The notes beneath the pieces were generated by a model. It saw only the letters and a list, made by a program, of their open reading frames with translations, made no database searches and was not told where the DNA came from. A stretch of DNA of 9,994 bases from Hydrogenimonas sp. (lineage in GTDB: Bacteria > Campylobacterota > Campylobacteria > Campylobacterales > Hydrogenimonadaceae): assembly GCA_015494675.1 (NCBI GenBank), contig WGAW01000019.1, positions 1 to 9,994 on the forward strand, written 5' to 3'. Shown here one piece after another: positions 6,129 through 9,994 of the stretch; within the stretch, counting starts at the first letter, position 1; each line of letters starts with the position of its first letter. Both the position numbers and the translations under genes were made by a program.

Positions 6129-6567
6129 AGGAGCCTATAAAATAGAGCAGATATTCAAGAAAGCGGCCGGTCTGAGGCTGCCGAAAAACAGAGTGAGCGA
6201 GATCGAAGAGAAGATCGACGCCAAACTCTACGATATGCTTCTGGTGGCCCAGGAGAATACGGGCTATAACGGCAGAGACGTTATCTGGCTAAGCGACATG
6301 CCGCTTACAAACGCCATAAAAAGATCGGTTTCGGAGTTCGAAAAGATCGAGGAGGAGCTCGAGCTCAAGCCGATTCTGCAGAGGTTGGCAATTCACCCGC
6401 CGCTGAGGTACGAGATGGAGGTGGCGCTGGAGAAGAGACTGCCTGAACTTGCGGGGGTGCTAATATATATTCTGGCAAAGATAACCGCAGAGTTTTCGCC
6501 AAATGACAATACGGCCTCTGAAGATGAATTGAAAAGAGCATTCAGGGTTCTGGATATGACTGTCTGA
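6118..6567 (+). CDS. DUF1931 double histone-fold protein
   Basis: A 149-residue protein made of two tandem histone-fold-like halves. The first is about residues 8-80 (FKKAAGLRLPKNRVSEIEEK, then LYDMLLVAQENTGYNGRDVI); the second is about 85-149. Residues 51-60 (NGRDVIWLSD) correspond to the loop-strand of archaeal histones, with Arg53 and Asp60 at the Arg-Asp clamp positions. The family includes Aquifex aeolicus aq_328, whose structure is a histone-like pseudodimer, and members are common in thermophiles. DNA binding is expected by analogy but is not proven for the family. Start: ATG at 6118, seven bases after AGGAG (6106-6110); the GTG at 6115 is less well placed. It begins inside the HdeD-like gene (11-base overlap), so it belongs to that stress operon. 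No clear terminator follows. Confidence 0.85.
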   Translation: MKVEGAYKIEQIFKKAAGLRLPKNRVSEIEEKIDAKLYDMLLVAQENTGYNGRDVIWLSDMPLTNAIKRSVSEFEKIEEELELKPILQRLAIHPPLRYEMEVALEKRLPELAGVLIYILAKITAEFSPNDNTASEDELKRAFRVLDMTV

Positions 6568-6577
6568 TACATTTCTC

Positions 6578-6593
6578 GTAACTTTGGTTAACC
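6578..6593 (+). repeat. 16-bp direct repeat, copy 1
   Basis: GTAACTTTGGTTAACC, identical to the copy at 6724-6739 and starting 146 bases before it. It contains the 8-bp palindrome GGTTAACC. The T-G of a -10-like stretch begins seven bases after the repeat ends, the same spacing as in copy 2, so this looks like the upstream element of a promoter. Confidence 0.7.
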
Positions 6594-6599
6594 TTTATC

Positions 6600-6608
6600 T
6601 GATGTTAT
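6600..6608 (+). promoter_or_regulatory. candidate extended -10, distal promoter P1
   Basis: TGATGTTAT: the TG and the first and last bases of a -10 are present, but the hexamer is a weak match. Support comes from its position relative to the 16-bp repeat, which is identical to that of the better -10 at 6746-6754. Predicted transcript start is near 6615. Confidence 0.35.
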
Positions 6609-6614
6609 GCAAAT

Positions 6615-6723
6615 TCCGGGCTAAGCTCGTAATTTGGCAGGTGGTGAGCGGCCCTACAACCCCATGAAGCTTCGAAACCATAGATTTCGAGACGATTTTA
6701 CGCATTTTGCGCAAAATCGGTTT
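6615..6723 (+). ncRNA. candidate small RNA or long leader upstream of the peroxiredoxin
   Basis: The roughly 110 bases between the two promoter-like units have no convincing frame but can fold. TCGAAA/TTTCGA (6672-6677 with 6685-6690, loop of 7) is followed by CGATTTT/AAAATCG (6693-6699 with 6713-6719), with an inner CGCA/TGCG stem. Only GGTTT follows the last hairpin, a poor terminator tail. Transcription from P1 could end here as a small RNA or run on as a peroxiredoxin leader. Boundaries are inferred; no known RNA family is recognised. Confidence 0.25.
6693..6719 (+). terminator. strong hairpin, possible terminator or processing site
   Basis: A 7-bp outer stem, an A-C mismatch and a 4-bp inner stem with a TTT loop. 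It lies after the structured stretch and before the second promoter. The missing U tract makes attenuation or transcript stabilisation as likely as termination. Confidence 0.35.
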
Positions 6724-6739
6724 GTAACTTTGGTTAACC
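6724..6739 (+). repeat. 16-bp direct repeat, copy 2, at the peroxiredoxin promoter
   Basis: Identical to 6578-6593. Here the inner palindrome extends to 12 bp (TTGGTTAACCAA, 6730-6741), right where a -35 region or operator for the -10 at 6749-6754 would be. This suggests binding by a dimeric regulator. Confidence 0.7.
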
Positions 6740-6745
6740 AAGTGG

Positions 6746-6754
6746 TGATAGAAT
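6746..6754 (+). promoter_or_regulatory. extended -10 promoter of the peroxiredoxin gene (P2)
   Basis: TGATAGAAT is a TGnTATAAT-type extended -10 with one mismatch, about 32 bases before the ATG and upstream of the strong AGGAGG at 6775-6780. The repeated 16-bp element ends seven bases before its TG. Confidence 0.55.
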
Positions 6755-6786
6755 TGTCTATATCAAAATATTGAAGGAGGTTTGCC

Positions 6787-7419
6787 ATGGGTATGCCGAT
6801 GCTGGGAGAGAAGTTTCCGTCCATAGAGGTTCAGACCACACACGGTCCGATGAAGTTTCCCGAAGACAAAAGCGGCAGTTGGGTCGTGCTGTTCAGCCAT
6901 CCGGCCGACTTTACACCCGTCTGCACCACAGAGTTCGTTTCTTTTCAGAAGCACAAGAAACAGTTCGATGAGCTCGGTGCCGAGCTAATCGGCTTCTCGA
7001 TAGACCAGGTCTTCAGCCACATCAAGTGGGTGGAGTGGATAAAAGAGAAACTCGATGTAGAGATAGAGTTTCCGATAATAGCAGGTACCGATACGCTCGC
7101 CGAAAAGATCGGAATGCTTCATCCCGCGAAGGGTACGAACACCGTCAGAGCGGTCTTTGTAATCGACCCCGAAGGCGTAGTGCGAACGATTCTCTACTAT
7201 CCGCAGGAGATAGGACGAAACATAGACGAGATAGTTCGGGCCGTAAAAGCCCTGCAAAAGAGCGACGGTGACGGAGTGGCCACGCCTGCCGACTGGCCCA
7301 AGAACGAGCTTATAGGCGACCGGGTTATCATACCGCCTGCTACCGACTGCGAAACCGCGAAAGAGCGCAGCAGCAAGTATGAGTGTTTCGACTGGTGGTT
7401 CTGCCACAAGCCGCAGTGA
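6787..7419 (+). CDS. peroxiredoxin, Prx6/archaeal-type
   Basis: A 210-residue thiol peroxidase that reduces H2O2 and organic hydroperoxides in the cytoplasm. The peroxidatic Cys46 sits in [13 protein letters not shown] (38-50), with the catalytic Pro39, Thr43 and Arg121 in place. The C-terminal arm carries [12 protein letters not shown] with Cys200 and Cys206, plus Cys188. This is the pattern of the Aeropyrum pernix thioredoxin peroxidase (Cys50, Cys207, Cys213), so a 2-Cys-type mechanism through the C-terminal cysteines is expected rather than the 1-Cys chemistry of animal Prx6. Full family length. The start is fixed by AGGAGG at 6775-6780, six bases before the ATG; this is the best ribosome site in the window, suggesting high expression. 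Monocistronic, with its own promoter and a downstream hairpin. No reductase partner is adjacent. Confidence 0.95.
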   Translation: MGMPMLGEKFPSIEVQTTHGPMKFPEDKSGSWVVLFSHPADFTPVCTTEFVSFQKHKKQFDELGAELIGFSIDQVFSHIKWVEWIKEKLDVEIEFPIIAGTDTLAEKIGMLHPAKGTNTVRAVFVIDPEGVVRTILYYPQEIGRNIDEIVRAVKALQKSDGDGVATPADWPKNELIGDRVIIPPATDCETAKERSSKYECFDWWFCHKPQ

Positions 7420-7456
7420 CTCTTCCGGGCCTTTCGGCCCGCTCTCCAGAAGTCAC
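7416..7456 (+). terminator. two-tier hairpin at the end of the peroxiredoxin gene
   Basis: GTGACT (7416-7421, containing the stop codon) pairs with AGTCAC (7451-7456), and inside it CGGGCC (7426-7431) pairs with GGCCCG (7436-7441) around TTTC. This GC-rich structure has no U tract, so it may stabilise the 3' end or act with Rho rather than as a classical intrinsic terminator. Confidence 0.5.
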
Positions 7457-7479
7457 AGGCCGCATCCTCTATATAGTTT

Positions 7480-7488
7480 TGTTATAAT
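7480..7488 (+). promoter_or_regulatory. extended -10 promoter of the NDH-2 gene
   Basis: TGTTATAAT, a perfect TGnTATAAT identical to the frdA operon promoter at 1240-1248. The predicted leader before the ATG at 7535 is about 40 bases, and the upstream stretch is AT-rich. Confidence 0.6.
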
Positions 7489-7534
7489 GCCTTATTCCGG
7501 ACAGAGCTCTATCAAACAGCGGAAAGGGGACTCC

Positions 7535-8737
7535 ATGTATCATGTGGTAATCATAGGGGGAGGCTACGGCGGGTTGAAGGCCCTTGGGGTGCTTGCGGGC
7601 AGAAAAGGGATAAGGGTGACTCTCGTGGATCGCCACCCCTACCATTTCCTTCAGACGGAGGGGTACGACCTCATAGCAGGGAAGGTCCCTTTCGACTCGA
7701 CGATAATAGGCCTGCGATCGTTGTGTGCAGGGTTCGCCGACAATGTGGAGTTCCTTCACGCCGTCGCCAAAGATGTCGACTTCGACAAGAAGTCGGTGCT
7801 GTTCGAAGAGGGCGAGCCGCTCTCCTACGACTACCTGATAATAGCGGCGGGGGCGGTTACCCGTTTTTTCGAATCGATAGAGGGGCTTCGCAACTACTCC
7901 TACGGAGTCAAGAGCCTGAGGGGTGCGCTTAAACTTAAAGAGTTTTTCGAACAGGAGCTCTACAAGCGGCTCGAAAGTGCTTCACATGCGAAAGAGTGCT
8001 ACTCCATCCTTATCGGCGGCGCAGGCCTCTCAGGCGTGGAGATAGCCGCCGAGATGCAGGCCTACTTCAACCGTTACTACCGATCGAACGCCCTTGCGTG
8101 CGGAAAACTGCGCATCCATCTCGTAAGCGGCGGTGAAACGATCCTTAAAGGGCTTCACCCCTCAGTCGTAAAAGCGGCGACGAAGCGGCTTCAGGATCTG
8201 GGCGTGATACTGCATAGGGGCTCTCATATAGTGAAGGTGGAAGAGAAGGCGGCGATACTGGAGAATGGAGAGAGCATACCGTTTGACTTCATGATATTTA
8301 CCGGAGGTATCGAGGCCGCGCCGTTTGTAAAGGCGCTGGAGGCGGAGCACAACAGAATAGGCCAGCTTGTCGTGAACTCTTTTCTGCAGATTCCCGGGCA
8401 CGAGGAGGTCTATGCCGTAGGGGATGCCGCCGATCTCAAAGATACCGCGGGTAGAAGGGTGCCCCCCACGGCACAGACGGCCGAGCAGAGCGGCATGGAT
8501 GCGGCGGAGAACATTCTGGCCCATATAGAGAAGAGGCAGCTCTTTGTCAGTGACATAAAGATAAAAGGGCTGGCTATAGCCCTGGGCGGAACCTACGCGA
8601 TAATAGATGCCGGGAGGTTCAGAATCTACGGGTTTGCCGCCTATCTGGGCAAAAAAGCGATAGAGAAGCTCTACAAACTGCCGCTTCGACTGAAGGCGAG
8701 AGAGGGTTTCGCAAGACTCAGGGTCTGCAGGAAATAG
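7535..8737 (+). CDS. ndh: type II NADH:quinone oxidoreductase (NDH-2) family flavoprotein
   Basis: A 400-residue FAD enzyme that passes electrons from NAD(P)H to membrane quinone without pumping protons. Seen: the FAD Rossmann motif GGGYGG (8-13), a second Rossmann fold for the nucleotide with GGAGLSGVE (161-169), the second FAD motif YAVGDAAD (293-300), the quinone-site signature PPTAQTAEQSG (310-320), and a C-terminal pair of amphipathic helices (about 365-395, IYGFAAYLGKKAIEKLYKLP) for peripheral membrane attachment. Sulfide:quinone reductases are relatives, but the PPTAQxAxQ motif and the absence of their paired active-site Cys favour NDH-2. Start: ATG at 7535, where the Rossmann strand begins; the longer frame back to 7379 covers the promoter and the peroxiredoxin end. 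It has its own promoter and stands alone, ending 25 bases from the convergent PAS gene. Confidence 0.88.
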   Translation: MYHVVIIGGGYGGLKALGVLAGRKGIRVTLVDRHPYHFLQTEGYDLIAGKVPFDSTIIGLRSLCAGFADNVEFLHAVAKDVDFDKKSVLFEEGEPLSYDYLIIAAGAVTRFFESIEGLRNYSYGVKSLRGALKLKEFFEQELYKRLESASHAKECYSILIGGAGLSGVEIAAEMQAYFNRYYRSNALACGKLRIHLVSGGETILKGLHPSVVKAATKRLQDLGVILHRGSHIVKVEEKAAILENGESIPFDFMIFTGGIEAAPFVKALEAEHNRIGQLVVNSFLQIPGHEEVYAVGDAADLKDTAGRRVPPTAQTAEQSGMDAAENILAHIEKRQLFVSDIKIKGLAIALGGTYAIIDAGRFRIYGFAAYLGKKAIEKLYKLPLRLKAREGFARLRVCRK

Positions 8738-8762
8738 TAGCCGTGCGTTTTTAAGGCGAAGA

Positions 8763-9326
8763 CTACCGGAAGAGGGCCTTCATCATTTTGAAAAAGAGTT
8801 TGAACATTCCTCTGTTTTCTATCAGCTCGTCTATATATTCGTCGTAACTCATACCGGCATCTTCGAGATATCCCCTCAGAAACTTCTCGGACGCCTCCAT
8901 GCCTCCGACCTTCTCTATCTCCAGAAGCTTGGCATACAGAGGCTCGATCTTTTTTATGGCCTCTCTGGGGGCCGCTTTGCGAAATGCCGTAAAGCCTACA
9001 ATCTGGTTGCTGATAGGGTCCTTTTTCGTTTCGAACTCGGTTACCACCCAGTAGTAGCGGCCGTCTTTCGCCATGTTTTTTACCAGCGCTATTATGTTCT
9101 GGTCGTTAAGGATTCTCTCCCACATCATCTTGAAGAGTACCCTGGGCATGTCGGGGTGTCGTATGATATTGTGGGGCTTTCCTATCAGCTCCGATTCGCT
9201 GTAGCCGCTTATCTCCACGAAGTAGTCGTTTCCGTACTCTATTACCCCTTTTTTATCGGTTTTACTGACGATGTATCGTTTCGGATCGAGCAGTATCTCT
9301 TCGTCTACAGGGGTCGGACGCTCCAT
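8763..9326 (-). CDS. Aer/CetB-like single PAS-domain redox sensor
   Basis: A 187-residue soluble protein. The PAS domain fills about residues 10-118, starting with the DEEILLDPKRYIVSKTD leader and containing NDYFVEISGY (33-42) and PHNIIRHPDMP (51-61). Asn33, Arg56, His57 and Asp59 match the FAD-binding Asn34, Arg57, His58 and Asp60 of E. coli Aer, and KDGRYYWV (87-94) follows. It has no HAMP, signalling or output domain. A helical C-terminus ends in an amphipathic hydrophobic segment (FKLFFKMMKALFR). Campylobacter CetB is a stand-alone PAS protein of this type that works with the membrane partner CetA in energy taxis; no CetA-like gene is present here. The start follows AAGGAG (9333-9338). 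Divergent from the CZB-like gene across an AT-rich operator region. Confidence 0.88.
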   Translation of the reverse strand: MERPTPVDEEILLDPKRYIVSKTDKKGVIEYGNDYFVEISGYSESELIGKPHNIIRHPDMPRVLFKMMWERILNDQNIIALVKNMAKDGRYYWVVTEFETKKDPISNQIVGFTAFRKAAPREAIKKIEPLYAKLLEIEKVGGMEASEKFLRGYLEDAGMSYDEYIDELIENRGMFKLFFKMMKALFR

Positions 9327-9391
9327 TTTTCTCTCCTTTTTTGGGCCGATGCCGCCCGCCTTGCCGGTAAACGACAGCAGGTAACATCTTT

Positions 9392-9404
9392 TAATAGTCT
9401 ATTA
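9392..9404. promoter_or_regulatory. 13-bp palindrome in the PAS gene promoter region
   Basis: TAATAG-T-CTATTA is a perfect inverted repeat. On the minus strand it overlaps a candidate -10 for the PAS gene (TCTAAT, 9401-9406). The core TAGTCTA equals that of the palindrome at 4544-4556, so the same regulator may act at both. Confidence 0.4.
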
Positions 9405-9425
9405 GAAATTTTAATATGATGGTAT

Positions 9426-9447
9426 TATCTTTTTAATTAAAAAGATA
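9426..9447. promoter_or_regulatory. perfect 22-bp AT-rich palindrome between divergent genes
   Basis: Eleven bases, TATCTTTTTAA, are followed by their exact inverse complement. It ends one base before a TATAAT on the plus strand (9449-9454), so it covers the spacer and -35 area of that promoter and would be a good operator site. AT richness raises the chance of a coincidental palindrome, but 22 bp without a mismatch is long. Confidence 0.5.
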
Positions 9448-9448
9448 T

Positions 9449-9454
9449 TATAAT
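9449..9454 (+). promoter_or_regulatory. -10 element of the CZB-like gene
   Basis: A consensus TATAAT directly after the 22-bp palindrome. The predicted start near 9461 leaves a leader of about 35 bases before the ATG at 9496. Confidence 0.55.
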
Positions 9455-9495
9455 CGCTCAGGAAACGGAGACAATTTATTCGAGAGGGTGTAAAG

Positions 9496-9994
9496 ATGGA
9501 CAAAAAGAGGGCTGTGGAGAGCATCGAAGAGGCCATAAAATCTCTTGAGGCCCAGATTAGGTATATTGGCTATCTCGTAGCGGGGGTCGATCTGGACAAA
9601 GAGGTGATGGCCACACACGTTACAGAGTGCGGATTCGACCTCTGGATCGAAGCCAACAGGGAGTGGGTTCTCAAGCTTTTCGGAAAGAGGACGCTCGAAG
9701 ATCTGACCAGGCTCCATGCGATCAGGCTTGACGAAAATAGAAAGATATGCAATATTATAGAGGCGTGCACCGACAAAAAAGGGGTGCTGGGGCGGCTATT
9801 CGGACGCAAAAAGGTCTCGGAAGCCGACCTGGACAGGGCGAAAGCCTATTATGACGACCTGAAAAAGAGCAACGACAAACTGATTCGCAAGATGCAGATA
9901 CTGCTGATACGCGCAAAGTCGCGTCCGGCGGAAGATTATGCCGGGGTTTCAGTACGGACAAAGGAGGAGAGATGGCAAAGGAGCACAGCTTCGA
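9496..9994 (+). CDS. helical protein with a degenerate CZB-like motif, 3' end beyond the window
   Basis: The frame is open from ATG 9496 (AGGG at 9485-9488) to the window end: 166 codons without a stop. Residues 40-51 (THVTECGFDLWI) resemble the CxFGxW core of chemoreceptor zinc-binding (CZB) domains such as the N-terminus of the diguanylate cyclase DgcZ, and LTRLHAIRLDENRK (70-83) resembles the later His helix. Of the four zinc ligands only Cys45 and His74 can be matched. The first-helix His and the second His of HxxxH appear to be missing, so zinc binding is doubtful. The rest is charged helix (about 105-140). It reads through the ribosome site and first codons of the next gene, so its stop lies just outside. 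CZB membership is tentative; otherwise it is hypothetical. Confidence 0.7.
   Translation, partial: MDKKRAVESIEEAIKSLEAQIRYIGYLVAGVDLDKEVMATHVTECGFDLWIEANREWVLKLFGKRTLEDLTRLHAIRLDENRKICNIIEACTDKKGVLGRLFGRKKVSEADLDRAKAYYDDLKKSNDKLIRKMQILLIRAKSRPAEDYAGVSVRTKEERWQRSTAS
9972..9994 (+). CDS. yajQ: start of probable YajQ (DUF520) nucleotide-binding protein
   Basis: An ATG at 9972 follows AGGAGG (9962-9967) by four bases and reads MAKEHSF plus a partial GA codon (Asp or Glu). This matches the usual N-terminus of YajQ/DUF520 proteins as I know it (MAKEHSFDI...). YajQ binds nucleotides, and some members are cyclic-di-GMP receptors. It is in a different frame from the CZB-like gene and overlaps it by at least 23 bases. 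With only seven codons visible the identification is a guess that the next bases would settle. Confidence 0.55.

Noticed and set aside
6578..6739. Direct repeats as the ends or target duplications of a small mobile element
   Set aside because: The interior has no terminal inverted repeats and both copies keep the same spacing to a -10, which fits promoter duplication better.
7379..7534. In-frame extension of the NDH-2 gene
   Set aside because: It would contain the peroxiredoxin end, the hairpin and the promoter; the Rossmann fold starts right at 7535.
1..9994. CRISPR array, tRNA, rRNA operon, insertion sequence or prophage
   Set aside because: No regularly spaced repeats, no cloverleaf or rRNA-length conserved stretch, and no transposase, integrase or phage-like gene was found by eye.

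Overview
The window looks like a chromosomal segment of a Campylobacterota (epsilonproteobacterial) bacterium. The evidence is gene content and protein style: a single-PAS Aer/CetB-like sensor, an EI24-domain membrane protein, a compact flavoprotein/iron-sulfur pair of the succinate dehydrogenase/fumarate reductase family, and TGnTATAAT extended -10 promoters with no clear -35 box. Base composition is unusually GC-rich for that phylum. Coding is nevertheless rich in AUA (Ile) and AGA/AGG (Arg) codons, and there is a DUF1931 histone-fold gene, so a thermophilic or vent-associated, GC-rich lineage such as Hydrogenimonas or Nitratifractor is plausible. The genus is a guess. Genes are tightly packed with many ATGA/TGATG stop-start overlaps, and no gap between genes exceeds about 220 bases. 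I see no tRNA, rRNA gene, CRISPR array or transposase.

Layout. (1) 1-1198, minus strand: a coiled-coil lipoprotein that also has an internal membrane helix, overlapping an EI24-family membrane protein that runs off the left edge. (2) 1293-4439, plus strand: a four-gene operon encoding the catalytic flavoprotein, an unannotated 50-residue coiled-coil protein, the iron-sulfur subunit, and a Crp/Fnr-family regulator. Every junction overlaps. No membrane anchor subunit is present. The flavoprotein has Gln in place of the histidine that normally binds FAD covalently, and the iron-sulfur subunit has an extra Cys predicted to turn the usual [3Fe-4S] centre into [4Fe-4S]. (3) 4639-6567, plus strand: an envelope/stress operon of a periplasmic YfdX protein, a six-helix HdeD/DUF308 membrane protein and a DUF1931 double histone-fold protein. 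(4) 6568-6786: a regulatory spacer with a 16-bp element repeated exactly, each copy at the same distance from an extended -10, flanking a structured stretch that may be a small RNA or leader. (5) 6787-7419: a peroxiredoxin of the Prx6/archaeal type. (6) 7535-8737: a type II NADH dehydrogenase (NDH-2). (7) 8763-9326, minus strand: an Aer/CetB-like PAS sensor. (8) 9496 to the end, plus strand: a protein with a degenerate CZB-like motif, overlapping the first codons of a probable YajQ.

Together the genes suggest redox and stress housekeeping: fumarate/succinate chemistry, NADH-quinone electron entry, peroxide removal, flavin-based redox sensing, and an acid/envelope stress module coupled to a chromatin-like protein. 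The most interesting parts are the YfdX-HdeD-histone operon, the small coiled-coil protein within the fumarate reductase operon, the duplicated promoter unit before the peroxiredoxin, and a TAGTCTA-centred palindrome found at two separate promoters.
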